A DNA stretch of 64,000 bases from JALZKA01 sp963715405 (GCA_963715405.1 OY970239.1:1116001-1180000); one strand, 5' to 3'; numbered from the stretch's first letter, positions 33,841-42,747 are shown. Numbers and translations: made by a program. The notes: generated from the letters alone by a model not told the origin.

Positions 33841-35235
33841 ATGGCGACCGCGCTCGAGACGCTCTCAGAGATGCTCGAGCGGCTGACGGAGCGCTGGGAC
33901 GGGCGATCGCGGCGTCTCGTGAGCGCGACGGTCGAGGCGGACCTTCGCGACCCCGTCGGCTCGATCGCCGCCTCGCGCCTCGCCTCTGACCGCTGGTTTG
34001 CCTGGGAAGAGCCCGAGCGGGGCTTTGCATTGGCCGGTCTCGGGAGCGCGGCCGAGATCGTCTCGCGCGGCCCGCACCGCTTCGCCGATCTCTCTCGCGA
34101 AAGCGCTGAGATCCTTCAAGACCGCTTGACCGATGAGCCGACGGGGTTGCCGGCGGGCGCGGGTCCCGTATGGACAGGCGGCTTCGCGTTTGCCGAAGAG
34201 GGTGGTGTCTCACCCCACTGGGCGTCGCTCCCGCCAGCGCTCATGGTCCTGCCCGAGCTGGCGGTCGCTCGCGACGAAGGTGCGACCTACCTCACGGCCT
34301 CAGTGGTTCTCACGCCCGGGAAGGACCCTGACCTCGCCCTGGCCGCCGTCAGGGCTCGGCTCAGCTCCCTCGCCGATCGCGATCTGCCGCTTCTCGACCC
34401 CGCGGCGTTCGGGCGCGTGAGCGTCGCGAGTGCTGCCGACCCCTCCGAGTATGAGCGGGCGGTCGAGAAGGCGGTCGAGCGAATCCGCGCAGGCGAACTC
34501 GAAAAGGTCGTCCTTGCGCGCGAGGTTCATGCCGAAGCGCCCCGAGCTCACGATCCCGCAGCGCTCTTCGGGGCGCTCAGGGAGCTATTCCCCTCGTGCT
34601 ACTGCTTCTGCGTGGGGACGCCCGAGGCAGCGTTTCTCGGTGCCAGCCCGGAGCTATTGGTCCGGCGGCGAGGAGCGGGCGCGCAGACCGTCGCCCTTGC
34701 GGGCTCGACGCGCCGAAGCGCCGACCCGGCGGTCGACGACCACCTCGGCCAGCAGCTCGCCCGCTCGGCCAAGAACCGCTCGGAGCACGAGATCGTCGTG
34801 CGGCGAATCGAGCGCTCGCTCAGGGCGCACTCGGTCTGGGTCGAGGCGGCGCGTGAGCCCGTCCTGATCAAGGTGGCGAACATCCAGCATCTCGCGACGC
34901 CGATTCACGCCCAGCTCGCCGATCCCCGTTCGGCGGTCGAGCTGGCCGGGATGCTTCATCCGACACCTGCGGTCGGCGGCGAGCCCAACGCCGAGGCCGT
35001 CGAGGCAATCGGGGCCCTCGAGGAGCTCGACCGCGGCTGGTACGCCGGGCCGGTGGGCTGGATGGACGCGACCGAGGACGGCGAGTTCTGCGTGGCCCTT
35101 CGCTCGGCACTCCTTCGCGACCGCATGGCGCATCTCTTCGCGGGGGCGGGCATCGTGGCGGATTCCGAGCCCGAGGCCGAGCTGGCGGAAACCGAGCTCA
35201 AGCTCGGCGCGCTCCTGCCGCTAGTCGCCGGTTAA
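33841..35235 (+). CDS. menF: Isochorismate synthase
   Basis: A 464-residue chorismate-using enzyme giving isochorismate, the entry to menaquinone. C-terminal signature blocks are AGELEKVVLAREVHAEAP, FLGASPELLVRR, ALAGSTRRSADPAVDDHLG, KNRSEHEIVVRRI, HPTPAVGGEPNAEAV and GWYAGPVGWMDATEDGEFCVALR, with the terminal Glu-rich metal region AGAGIVADSEPEAELAETELK. Those distinguish it from anthranilate or salicylate synthases only moderately, but menD, menC, menB, menA and menE in the same window settle the role. It lies 14 bases after ilvN with AGGAGA before its ATG, so it shares a transcript with ilvBN. Confidence 0.92.
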   Translation: MATALETLSEMLERLTERWDGRSRRLVSATVEADLRDPVGSIAASRLASDRWFAWEEPERGFALAGLGSAAEIVSRGPHRFADLSRESAEILQDRLTDEPTGLPAGAGPVWTGGFAFAEEGGVSPHWASLPPALMVLPELAVARDEGATYLTASVVLTPGKDPDLALAAVRARLSSLADRDLPLLDPAAFGRVSVASAADPSEYERAVEKAVERIRAGELEKVVLAREVHAEAPRAHDPAALFGALRELFPSCYCFCVGTPEAAFLGASPELLVRRRGAGAQTVALAGSTRRSADPAVDDHLGQQLARSAKNRSEHEIVVRRIERSLRAHSVWVEAAREPVLIKVANIQHLATPIHAQLADPRSAVELAGMLHPTPAVGGEPNAEAVEAIGALEELDRGWYAGPVGWMDATEDGEFCVALRSALLRDRMAHLFAGAGIVADSEPEAELAETELKLGALLPLVAG

Positions 35236-35264
35236 GGCTTTAGCCTCGCCTGAGAGTGGACCCG

Positions 35265-35270
35265 TACAAT
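35265..35270 (+). promoter_or_regulatory. -10 hexamer TACAAT of a leaderless promoter
   Basis: TACAAT ends six bases before the ATG at 35277, the same hexamer and spacing as before the gene at 1424. It argues for ATG 35277 over the in-frame GTG 35256. Confidence 0.5.
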
Positions 35271-35276
35271 GTCGGG

Positions 35277-36389
35277 ATGCCTAAAGGCAAGCTAAAGCGA
35301 AGCGGGCCGGAGGCCGCCTACCAAGGCGACGCCGAAACGGTAGGCCGTGCCTGGCTCGCGCCCGTCGCGATTGCCGCCTTCTCGGCGTCGCTGATGCTCA
35401 TCGTGGCCGCGGTGGAGGGGCTTCCGCTGCGCGATCCGGACGCCCGCTACGTCGGCTCGCCGCTCGCCCTCATCGGCGTCATCGCAGGCATCTTCCTGGT
35501 GCTCGACCTGCTCCCTCGCACTTGGCGTCATTCGCGCGAGACGGGCACCTCGCTTCCTGCGTCGTTCGTCGGCGTCTTCGAGGAGCGCTGGTGGGGCCGC
35601 CGCGGCCTAGTCGTCATTGTCGCGCTGCTCGCCTTCTACGTCACCTACATCTCCTATCGCAACCTGAAGAGCTTCCTGCCGTTTGTGACGGACGCGAACT
35701 TCGACGGCGAGCTGCTGTCGGCCGAGCGCTCGATCTTCTTCGGCAACGACCCGGCCCGCATGCTTCACGATCTGCTTGGAACCGGCTTCGTCGCCGAGTT
35801 CCTGTCGGCCATCTACCTCGCGTTCCTCACCTTCGTCCCGATCTCCCTCGCGGTTGCGCTCATCTGGTCGAACCGGCTCAAAGTAGGCATCACCTATGTC
35901 TCGGCGCTCTCGATCTGCTGGATTCTGGGCGCGATGTCCTACTACGTGATCCCGGCCCTGGGTCCCGTCTTCGCCGACCCGGGGCTCTTCGCGAGCTTGC
36001 CCGAGACGGGCGTCTCTCGTCTCCAGGAGACCCTCCTTGACCATCGCCGTGAGGTGATGGCCGACCCGCTCGCGACGACCGCGGTCCAGTCGATCGCCGC
36101 TTTCGCCTCGCTTCACACGGGCGTCCTGTTCGCCGCGGCGCTGGTCGCGCACCGCTCGCGCTCGCATAGCGCTGTCCGCTACGGCCTGTGGGCGATGCTC
36201 GGCTTCACGATGATTGCGACCGTTTACTTCGGCTGGCACTACATCGTCGACGACTTCGCCGGCCTCTTCATCGGCGCCGTCGCGGTCCTCGGGGCCGAAG
36301 GTATGACGAAGCGCCTTTCCGCGGCCGGAGCGACAGAGCGCGGCCTCATACCAGAATCGTTGCCAGGTAGTAGCCGAGCGGCACCGTGA
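35277..36389 (+). CDS. PAP2-superfamily membrane phosphatase/phosphotransferase
   Basis: A 370-residue protein with about seven membrane helices. The PAP2-type active-site regions are visible late: IAAFASLHTGVLFAAALVAHRSR (given in part; the SLH motif) and YFGWHYIVDDFAGLF (the catalytic His and Asp). The first phosphatase motif (K-x6-RP) is not evident, which places it with the inositolphosphotransferase-like (Aur1/PAP2_3) branch, where the SxHxxxP and HYxxDxxxG motifs dominate. It probably moves or removes a phospho-head group on a membrane lipid, and cdsA and pgsA alongside agree. Its last 44 bases overlap the convergent cdsA. Confidence 0.85.
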   Translation: MPKGKLKRSGPEAAYQGDAETVGRAWLAPVAIAAFSASLMLIVAAVEGLPLRDPDARYVGSPLALIGVIAGIFLVLDLLPRTWRHSRETGTSLPASFVGVFEERWWGRRGLVVIVALLAFYVTYISYRNLKSFLPFVTDANFDGELLSAERSIFFGNDPARMLHDLLGTGFVAEFLSAIYLAFLTFVPISLAVALIWSNRLKVGITYVSALSICWILGAMSYYVIPALGPVFADPGLFASLPETGVSRLQETLLDHRREVMADPLATTAVQSIAAFASLHTGVLFAAALVAHRSRSHSAVRYGLWAMLGFTMIATVYFGWHYIVDDFAGLFIGAVAVLGAEGMTKRLSAAGATERGLIPESLPGSSRAAP

Positions 36390-37188
36390 ACAGAAGCGCA
36401 TCGACCCGGTCGAGCACTCCTCCGTGCGCGCCTAAGAGAGCGCCTGAATCCTTGACGCCGGCCTCCCTTTTGACGGCCGACTCCCAGAGGTCGCCGACAG
36501 GAGCCGCGGCCGATACGCCGAGCCCCAGCACCGCCGCTTCCCAGACCTCGAGCCACGGCTCGGCCACGACCGCGAGCACGATCACTGACAGGGTGCCCAC
36601 GGCAATCCCTGCGACTAGGCCTTCAACTGTTTTCGCCGGCGAGATCGTGGGCGCGAGGGGTGTGCGCCCGTATAGCGACCCCAGGATGTGTGCGGCAGTA
36701 TCGCCCAGGAAAGTCGCCAGGAGTACTGCGAGGACGAGCGCGCCCCCGTGCTCGAGCTCGCGAAGAAGGACCCCATGCGCCAATGAGACGCCGACCCAGA
36801 CGACGCAGAACGAGGCCGCGATGGCCGGCGCGACGCGCTCGTCCGAGCGACCCTTGAGCAGCGCGCCCACGGCCAAGAGGGCGAAAGACGCAGCGAGCGC
36901 GGGCGCGAGCGCATCCCGCCCCTCGATGGCTGCGGCCGCAACGACCACGGCCGCCAGGACCCCGGCGGCGATCGCGTACGGCCGCTCCTCGCGCACGAGG
37001 CGCACGGCTTCGAACGCCGCAGCCGTGGCCACCGCACCGACCAGCGTCGCGAATGCGGCGCCTCCGACCGCCAGAAGGAGCGCCACAATGAGCGCGCCGG
37101 GTACGGCGATCATCAGGCGCCCGGGCAGGTCGCCAAGGCGCGCTGTGCGCGCGCCGGCCTCGGAGACGTCTTTGGCGCCGGCGCTCAC
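36346..37188 (-). CDS. cdsA: Phosphatidate cytidylyltransferase
   Basis: A 280-residue integral membrane enzyme making CDP-diacylglycerol from phosphatidate and CTP. About eight hydrophobic helices lead to the signature region LLATFLGDTAAHILGSLYGRTPL and ISPAKTVEGLVAG and the late SAAAPVGDLWESAVKREAGVKDSG followed by LGAHGGVLDRVDALLF, which is the family pattern. GTG 37188 is chosen; a TTG at 37194 is in frame. It is divergent from pgsA, which uses its product, and the two starts are only 36 bases apart. The 3' end overlaps the PAP2 gene on the other strand. Confidence 0.94.
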   Translation of the reverse strand: MSAGAKDVSEAGARTARLGDLPGRLMIAVPGALIVALLLAVGGAAFATLVGAVATAAAFEAVRLVREERPYAIAAGVLAAVVVAAAAIEGRDALAPALAASFALLAVGALLKGRSDERVAPAIAASFCVVWVGVSLAHGVLLRELEHGGALVLAVLLATFLGDTAAHILGSLYGRTPLAPTISPAKTVEGLVAGIAVGTLSVIVLAVVAEPWLEVWEAAVLGLGVSAAAPVGDLWESAVKREAGVKDSGALLGAHGGVLDRVDALLFTVPLGYYLATILV

Positions 37189-37224
37189 GTGCAAACCCTC
37201 GCAGAATCACACTGGAGCAAGCCG

Positions 37225-37779
37225 GTGAGCGCGCCAAACGCACTCACGATGTCACGCGTCGCGCTGGTCCCAGTGCTTGCCATCGCGCTCGCGAAGGGCA
37301 ACCTGAGCCTCGCGCTCGCGGTGTTCGCGCTCGGCATGGCGACGGACGTTCTCGACGGGCACATCGCGCGCACCCGGGGGCCGATCACCGACTTCGGAAA
37401 GCTGATGGACCCGATTGCGGACAAGCTCTTCGTCGGAACTGCTTTCGTCTGCCTCGCCGCCCTCGACCGGATCGAGCTGGGCGCCGTCGCGGTGATCCTC
37501 AGCCGCGAGGCGGCGGTGAGCTGGCTTCGGTTCGTTGCCAAGCGGCGCGGGACGGTGATCAGCGCCGACGCGCTCGGCAAGGCCAAGACCGCTCTTCAGA
37601 CGCTCACGATCGGCGTACTCCTCTACGTCGTCCAGCCGCATTCGGCCGAGGCGGAGTTCCTGGTTCTGATCACGACGTTCGTCACCATCCTCTCGGGAAT
37701 GTCGTACTTCATGGCATACGCGACCGCGCCCGAGACGGCGCGACGCGACTCGATCGAGCCGGCTTCCTCGCCCGGCTGA
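37225..37779 (+). CDS. pgsA: CDP-alcohol phosphatidyltransferase (phosphatidylglycerophosphate synthase)
   Basis: A 184-residue membrane enzyme condensing CDP-diacylglycerol with glycerol-3-phosphate. It starts SAPNALTMSRVALVPVLA and carries the complete catalytic motif DVLDGHIARTRG, then GKLMDPIADK (the D-x2-D-G-x2-A-R-x8-G-x3-D-x3-D pattern). GTG 37225 is preferred because GGAG precedes it and the protein then starts at the usual point; a GTG at 37189 is the alternative. Phosphatidylinositol-phosphate synthase is the other possible activity. The following PHP gene overlaps the stop (TGATG), so both are coupled. Confidence 0.92.
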   Translation: MSAPNALTMSRVALVPVLAIALAKGNLSLALAVFALGMATDVLDGHIARTRGPITDFGKLMDPIADKLFVGTAFVCLAALDRIELGAVAVILSREAAVSWLRFVAKRRGTVISADALGKAKTALQTLTIGVLLYVVQPHSAEAEFLVLITTFVTILSGMSYFMAYATAPETARRDSIEPASSPG

Positions 37780-38885
37780 TGTCAGCGCCGGACGCCCGCC
37801 CGCCCGCCGACCCGGCGCGGCTTCACGATCTGGCGTGCGCGGTTCACCTTCACTCGGACTACTCGGACGGAACCGCGAGCATTCCGGAGCTCATGGAGGC
37901 GGCCCGTCAGGCCGACCGCGATGTCGTGCTCTTGACCGATCACGACACGCTCGGCGCCAAGGACGACGGCCACGAGGGCTGGCACGGCTCAGTCCTCCTG
38001 GCAGTAGGGCTCGAGGTGACTCCCCGCGCCGGGCACTTTCTTGCCTTCGGCGTCTCCGACAAGATCAAGCACAAGGGGATGCCCGAAGCGGAGATTCCTC
38101 TTGCTGTGGCCAAAGCCGGCGGCTTCGGTTTCGTCGCCCACCCGTGGTCGAAGGGTGCGCGCATCCTCGAGCGCTACGGGAGGTTCGTGAAACGAGGATG
38201 GCCGCACGGCTGGCAGGATCTCGACGGCGAGGCGATTACCGGGATCGAGCTCTGGAGCGTCACCACGGACGCTTCGGAGGACTGGCGCGGGCCGGTGGAC
38301 GCGATCCGCTACATGGTGAACCCGGAAGGCCAGCTCGACGGGCCGCGGCCCGAGGACGTAGCCGCGTGGGACCGGATCTGTGCGGAGCGCCGCTTCGTCG
38401 CCATCGGCGGCCTTGACGCCCACCAGCACGGCGTCCGGGTGCGAGGCCGCCTCTGGAGCCCGATGAAGAACGCGCGCTACTTCGCGATGCTCTCTACCTA
38501 TGTGTCCCTGACCAATGCGCCGCAGGGCGGTGAGCACGGCGAGGCAGACCTCGCGCTCGTATACGACGCGCTTCGCGAGGGGCGTTGCTACATCTCCGTT
38601 GACGCGATCGCGCCCGGTCGCGGCTTTCGCTTCTGGGGCGAGTCGGACTCAGGAACGGCGATGATGGGGGAGGAGCATGCCGCCGGGAAGTGGACCCTCC
38701 GAGCCGACCTGCCCGGGCGGGCGAGGGTCGCGCTCTTGCGCAACGGCGAGACGATCGCCGAAGCCGAGGCATCAACGCTCGAGGCCGAAGCCTCAGAGCC
38801 GGGCGCCTACCGCATTGAGGCGCGCCGCCACTGGCGAAAGCGCGAGCGCCCGTGGATCTACTCGAACCCGATCTACCTGCGCTGA
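37779..38885 (+). CDS. PHP-domain metal-dependent phosphoesterase-like protein
   Basis: A 368-residue protein. The PHP fold is clear at the N-terminus: VHLHSDYSDGTASIPELMEA with H23, H25 and D27, then VVLLTDHDTLG, VGLEVTPRAGHFLAFG, GFGFVAHPW and later AIGGLDAHQHG, together giving the trinuclear metal ligands. The C-terminal 100 residues form a beta-rich module (GKWTLRADLPGRARVALLRNGETI to RPWIYSNPIYLR) seen in CehA/McbA-like PHP proteins. The likely substrate is a phosphate ester or nucleic acid end, but nothing here identifies it. It overlaps the pgsA stop, so a link to phospholipid head groups is possible. Confidence 0.88.
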   Translation: MSAPDARPPADPARLHDLACAVHLHSDYSDGTASIPELMEAARQADRDVVLLTDHDTLGAKDDGHEGWHGSVLLAVGLEVTPRAGHFLAFGVSDKIKHKGMPEAEIPLAVAKAGGFGFVAHPWSKGARILERYGRFVKRGWPHGWQDLDGEAITGIELWSVTTDASEDWRGPVDAIRYMVNPEGQLDGPRPEDVAAWDRICAERRFVAIGGLDAHQHGVRVRGRLWSPMKNARYFAMLSTYVSLTNAPQGGEHGEADLALVYDALREGRCYISVDAIAPGRGFRFWGESDSGTAMMGEEHAAGKWTLRADLPGRARVALLRNGETIAEAEASTLEAEASEPGAYRIEARRHWRKRERPWIYSNPIYLR

Positions 38886-38886
38886 C

Positions 38887-38931
38887 GTGCCAGGCACCAG
38901 GCGTGGTGCCAGGCACCTCATACTTTGCTCA
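38887..38931. repeat. GTGCCAGGCACC palindromes with TTTGCTCA tail
   Basis: GTGCCAGGCACC occurs at 38887-38898 and again at 38906-38917. The segment 38905-38931, including the tail CTTTGCTCA, matches 50772-50798 at 24 of 27 positions. Both copies lie directly before a gene start. The CATACT inside this copy (38919-38924) ends six bases before the ATG at 38931, so the repeat may supply the promoter. Confidence 0.65.
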
Positions 38932-39812
38932 TGAACCTGCCGCGCGGGGTCATCCGGGCGGCCGACCGGCATCTGGTGTCGCGGGCTTTCTCGCTGCCTC
39001 ACCGGCTCGGGCGCGTGCTCGTCGAGGCGCTCGCGGGGCTCGATGCGCTGCCCGATGGCGTTGCCGTTCGCCGCGGCTCCGTCTGCGGCAGGAGAGCGAG
39101 GCTCGTGGTCCCGGAGGGGGCTTCGGCTGCGCCGGGGGTCGTGTGGGTTCACGGCGGCGCCTTCTCCGTCAACTCGCCGCGGGTCTATACGACGTTCGCC
39201 GCCCACCTTGCCCGGCAGCTCGGCGAAACGGTGATCCTGCCGAGCTACCGCCTGGCGCCCGAGCATCCCTTTCCGGCCGCCCTCGAGGACTCACTCGCCG
39301 CCTACCGCGCCATCGCAGGGCGGAGTGGTCCGCTTGTCCTCGGCGGTGACTCGGCCGGAGCCAACCTTGCGCTCAACATCGCCGTTGCCCTCCGAGACGC
39401 CGGCGAGGCGCCTCCCGTGGGCCTGCTCCTGATGTCGCCCTGGGTCGACCTGACCCTGTCCGGCGAATCGGTGCGAGCCAACGACGGCAAGGACGCGATC
39501 CTTCGCGCCGGCGACGTCGCCAAGAAGGCGGATGCCTACGCTGCCGGCGCCGATGTCGCTGACCCTCGGCTTTCGCCGCTCAACGCCGACCTCTCCGCTT
39601 TGCCTCCGGCGCTGATCCAGTCCGGCGCGCTCGAGCTCTTCGTGAGCGAGGGAACGGAGCTCGCAGCTCGCATGGAGGCGGCGGGAACGCCTGTCGAGCT
39701 TGACGTCACGGACCGCATGTGGCACGACTTTCAGGCGCACGCCGGCATGCTGCCCGAAGCGGCCGACGCGGTGGAACGCATGGCACGGTGGGCGAGGCCG
39801 CTACTCGTCTGA
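38931..39812 (+). CDS. Alpha/beta-hydrolase esterase (hormone-sensitive-lipase family)
   Basis: A 293-residue hydrolase. It has the oxyanion motif VWVHGGAFSVNS, the YRLAPEHPFPAALEDSLAAY block, the nucleophile elbow LGGDSAGANLALNIA, a lid-like segment, and the acid and histidine near PALIQSGALELFVSEG and DRMWHDFQAHAGM. This is the HSL/group IV carboxylesterase pattern, acting on short acyl esters. ATG 38931 follows a CATACT hexamer by six bases. The last 12 bases overlap the convergent menD. It is not a MenH-type enzyme: the motifs differ, so no pathway role is inferred from menD beside it. Confidence 0.9.
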   Translation: MNLPRGVIRAADRHLVSRAFSLPHRLGRVLVEALAGLDALPDGVAVRRGSVCGRRARLVVPEGASAAPGVVWVHGGAFSVNSPRVYTTFAAHLARQLGETVILPSYRLAPEHPFPAALEDSLAAYRAIAGRSGPLVLGGDSAGANLALNIAVALRDAGEAPPVGLLLMSPWVDLTLSGESVRANDGKDAILRAGDVAKKADAYAAGADVADPRLSPLNADLSALPPALIQSGALELFVSEGTELAARMEAAGTPVELDVTDRMWHDFQAHAGMLPEAADAVERMARWARPLLV

Positions 39813-41570
39813 GCCGCCCGCGTTCACCGCGAGGGCGTCAGCCACTCGCGCCCAGATCGCGTCGTGCAGCTCGACGTTCCGCTTCCGGTCGATCGGCACC
39901 TCGATCAGGACGTGGCGGTCGGACGCGGCACCCGCCAGCTCGTCGAGTGCGGCAATCCGGCGGTGCTCGATGCCGTGGAGGGCGGCCAGCTTCTCCAGAT
40001 CGAGCCCGAGCGGCGTCCCGAAGATCGCCTCGAACTCCTCCCGTGAGACCTGCGAGGCCTGGGGGAGGAACTCGAAGATGCCGCCGCCGTCGTTGTTGAG
40101 GCAGACGATCCTCACGGGCGCCTGGGCATGGCGAAGGAGAGCGAGCCCGTTCGAGTCGTGGTGAAGTGCGAGGTCTCCGATCAGCACCCACGCCGGGCGT
40201 CCGGAGGCGATCGCGGCACCCACCGCCGAGGAGACCGTCCCGTCGATGCCGTTTGCACCGCGGTTGGAGAGGAAAAGCACGTCGCGCGGGCTCGCAGGCA
40301 GGAACGATTCAGCGTCGCGTACGGGCATCGACGACGCGCAGAAGGCGAGGTCGCCGTCGCGAAGCGCCGCGCCGATCGACATGTGAGCGGCAGGCTCAGT
40401 CGGCAATCCTCCCGAGCGGCTGAGCTCCGCACGGATCGCCGCCGCTGCAGCGGCGTCCGCGGCGCGCCACGCCTCCGCGAAGGCGCTCTCGCGCGTTTCG
40501 CCCACGCGGCTTTCGAGCGCGGCGGCCAGGAGAGCCGGCTCGGCCCGGAGAGTCAGTCCGGCGGTTCGCGTGGGGTCGTGCCATGTCCCGGCCGGGTCGA
40601 TGACGAGCTGCGCCGCAGTAGCGATCGAGCCGAGCCATTGGCGAAGCGCCTTGGACGTCGGCATGTCGCCGAAGCGAAGGATGAGCTCGGGCTCGAGCCC
40701 GGCAGGGCGCGCACGCGCGATCGCGTCGTAGGCCCAGACCACGTTGGCGCCGGAGTGAGGCCCGATGCGGAGCTGCGAGGTCGGCTCGGCCAGCACCGGA
40801 AACCCGGTCGCGACGGCCAGCGCGGCCACGGCCGGGGCGAGGCTCGGATCGGTCTGCCTGCCGGCGACGATGAGCCCGCGCTGAGTCTCCGCGAGGTCGG
40901 CAGCAATGGCATCCAGCGCTTCGGTGTCCAGGAACCGCGCGGATGCGTGAACCGCCGCGAGGGGCAGGTCGCCGCGCCCGTCGAGAGCCAGGCGCGACGT
41001 CGCGGTTACGTCGCCTTCGACCGGCTCTGGCCCAAGCGGCTCTCGCCATGAGAGGTTGAGGTGCACCGGCCCGGGTCGCGGGTCGCCGGCCGCTGCGCCG
41101 TAGGCATGACACGCCGACGAGCGCATGTGGAGGAGCCCGGCGTCGTCTGCCTCGTGGGTGCCCATCTCGGCGAACCAGCGGACGCTCGCGCCGTAGAGCT
41201 TCACCTGGTCGATCGTTTGGCCGGCGCCGATTCCCCGGAGCTCGGGAGGGCGGTCGCTCGTGAGGACGATCAACGGGACAGACGCTTCATCGGCCTCTGC
41301 GACGGCGGGGTGGAGGTTCGCCGCCGCCGTGCCCGAGGTGCACGCGATCGCGACCGGGCGGCGCGAGGCCAGTGCCGCCCCCAGCGCGAAGAACCCGCCC
41401 GAGCGCTCGTCGACGATCGAGGTCGTGGCGATGCCCGGCTCTCGCAGAAGGGCGAGGGCAACAGGCGTCGAGCGCGAACCGGGGCAGATAACGGCGTGGC
41501 GAACGCCGGAGCGCGCGAGCTCCTCCACCAGGGCCGAAGCAAGCGCCGTGTTGCGGTTCGTCGGGTCCAC
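39801..41570 (-). CDS. menD: 2-succinyl-5-enolpyruvyl-6-hydroxy-3-cyclohexene-1-carboxylate synthase
   Basis: A 589-residue thiamine-diphosphate enzyme joining isochorismate with 2-oxoglutarate in menaquinone synthesis. The N-terminus NTALASALVEELARSGVRHAVICPGSRSTPVALAL (shown in part: VICPGSRSTPVALAL) is diagnostic, followed by IVDERSGGFFALGAA, IACTSGTAAANLHPAVAEA and the ThDP-binding LIGDLALHHDSNGLALL with NNDGGGIFEFLPQ. The start is GTG. It is the last gene of the leftward run menB-menA-menC-menD, separated from menC by 60 bases that hold a palindromic repeat pair. Full length. Confidence 0.95.
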   Translation of the reverse strand: MDPTNRNTALASALVEELARSGVRHAVICPGSRSTPVALALLREPGIATTSIVDERSGGFFALGAALASRRPVAIACTSGTAAANLHPAVAEADEASVPLIVLTSDRPPELRGIGAGQTIDQVKLYGASVRWFAEMGTHEADDAGLLHMRSSACHAYGAAAGDPRPGPVHLNLSWREPLGPEPVEGDVTATSRLALDGRGDLPLAAVHASARFLDTEALDAIAADLAETQRGLIVAGRQTDPSLAPAVAALAVATGFPVLAEPTSQLRIGPHSGANVVWAYDAIARARPAGLEPELILRFGDMPTSKALRQWLGSIATAAQLVIDPAGTWHDPTRTAGLTLRAEPALLAAALESRVGETRESAFAEAWRAADAAAAAAIRAELSRSGGLPTEPAAHMSIGAALRDGDLAFCASSMPVRDAESFLPASPRDVLFLSNRGANGIDGTVSSAVGAAIASGRPAWVLIGDLALHHDSNGLALLRHAQAPVRIVCLNNDGGGIFEFLPQASQVSREEFEAIFGTPLGLDLEKLAALHGIEHRRIAALDELAGAASDRHVLIEVPIDRKRNVELHDAIWARVADALAVNAGGSDE

Positions 41571-41591
41571 GAGCGCGGACGCTACCCCCTC

Positions 41592-41628
41592 GGGGGTCAG
41601 ACCCGGAACCGGAGAGGGGTCTGACCCC
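41592..41628. repeat. GGGGTCAGACCC / GGGGTCTGACCCC palindrome pair
   Basis: GGGGTCAGACCC (41593-41604) and the complement-form GGGGTCTGACCCC (41616-41628) stand between menC and menD on the men operon. As RNA each could fold by itself or with the other. It belongs to the same family as 5140 and 10212. Confidence 0.65.
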
Positions 41629-41630
41629 TG

Positions 41631-42744
41631 TTACGGATGACGCGCCCTTTGTTGCAGGAGTGATTCGTCCAGCTCAACTCCGAGGCCGGGGCCGTCCGGG
41701 AGGTGGAGCTTCGCCTTCGCGAAGCTCGCACTCGCGAGTGGCGATGGTCTCGGCGAATAGGCGCTGGGTTGCGAGGCCGTGCGCGATGCCGGGATCGGTC
41801 CCGTCGGCTCGCAGCACCTGCGCTGCGTGCGCGGCGGCGGCGATCCCGACCGGCCCGTCCAGTGCGCTCGAGAGATAGGTGGGGAGAATCCGCGCAATCT
41901 GCCGAGCCGGGCCGGCGCCGCCGACCTTGGAAAGCTTTGCCGTCGCGTACTTGCAAGAGCCGCGCTGCGCGGCGCGATGAGCGTCGGCCTCGGACGCGAC
42001 GGCTTCGTCGGCGGCGAGTGGGATGCTCTGGTCGCCGGCGACCCGCGCCATCGCACGCAAGCCCCTCACCGGCTGCTCGCATAGCTCGATTTCGAACGGC
42101 TCGATCAGGGTGAGGATGTCGGTCGCGAGCCTGGTGTCCCACGCCTCATTGGCGTCGAGCCGGATCTTTACCCCGGGGCCCACGGCTTCGCGGACCGCCT
42201 CGACTGTCTCCACGTCGTCTTCGCCGGCGCCGAGCTTGAGCTTGACAGTGCCGTACCCCTGCGCGACCCACTCGGCAGCCGCGGCCGCCACCCGCGCCGG
42301 AGCGCCCGCCGCAAGCGTGGCGTTCACCTCGACCGCCTTGGCGTTGGGCGCCTTGAGGAGCTGCCAGAGCGGTACGCCCACGGCTTTGGCGACCGCGTCG
42401 AAGAGCGCGCACTCGACGGCCGCCTTGGCCGCCGGCGAGATGCGGCTGGAGATCGACAGCTCCAGCATCGTCGCCACGGCGAAGGCGAGGGGATCGTCGT
42501 GCGCCGCATCCAGGTCGAGGTCCGTGAGACGCCGTGACGCGTCAGCGATCTCCTGTTCGACCTTCGCGAGCGGCTTGTCTCCGCGGAGCGCGAGCGGCAC
42601 CCCCTCGCCGAGGCCGTCGAAGCCCGCGTCGGTGCGGAGGCGAAGAAGCACCATCTCGCGCTCGTGGATCGCGCCGCGCGCGGTCACGTACGGCGATGCA
42701 AACGGCAGCGAGTACGCGACGGTCTCGATGCGCTCGATCTTCAT
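41631..42744 (-). CDS. menC: o-Succinylbenzoate synthase, single-base frameshift near the 3' end
   Basis: An enolase-superfamily dehydratase producing o-succinylbenzoate. It shows the barrel residues KLKLG (K-x-K), RLDANEAW, CEQPV, AADEAV and AKLSKVGG expected of the MenC/dipeptide-epimerase group; the men cluster decides between them. Translation from ATG 42744 reaches ATRECELREG and then diverges; the adjacent frame gives KLHLPDGPGLGVELDESLL, the normal C-terminus, up to the stop at 41631. One extra base (C on the plus strand at about 41712) accounts for it, and removal restores 370 residues. As written the product would have 356 residues with an unrelated 12-residue tail and would lose a strand of the capping domain. 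Confidence 0.88.
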
Positions 42745-42747
42745 CGG

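Noticed and set aside
38931..39812. MenH candidate because of the position beside menD
   Set aside because: The motifs (HGGAF, GDSAG, lid) are those of hormone-sensitive-lipase-type esterases, and the gene is convergent to, not within, the men operon.
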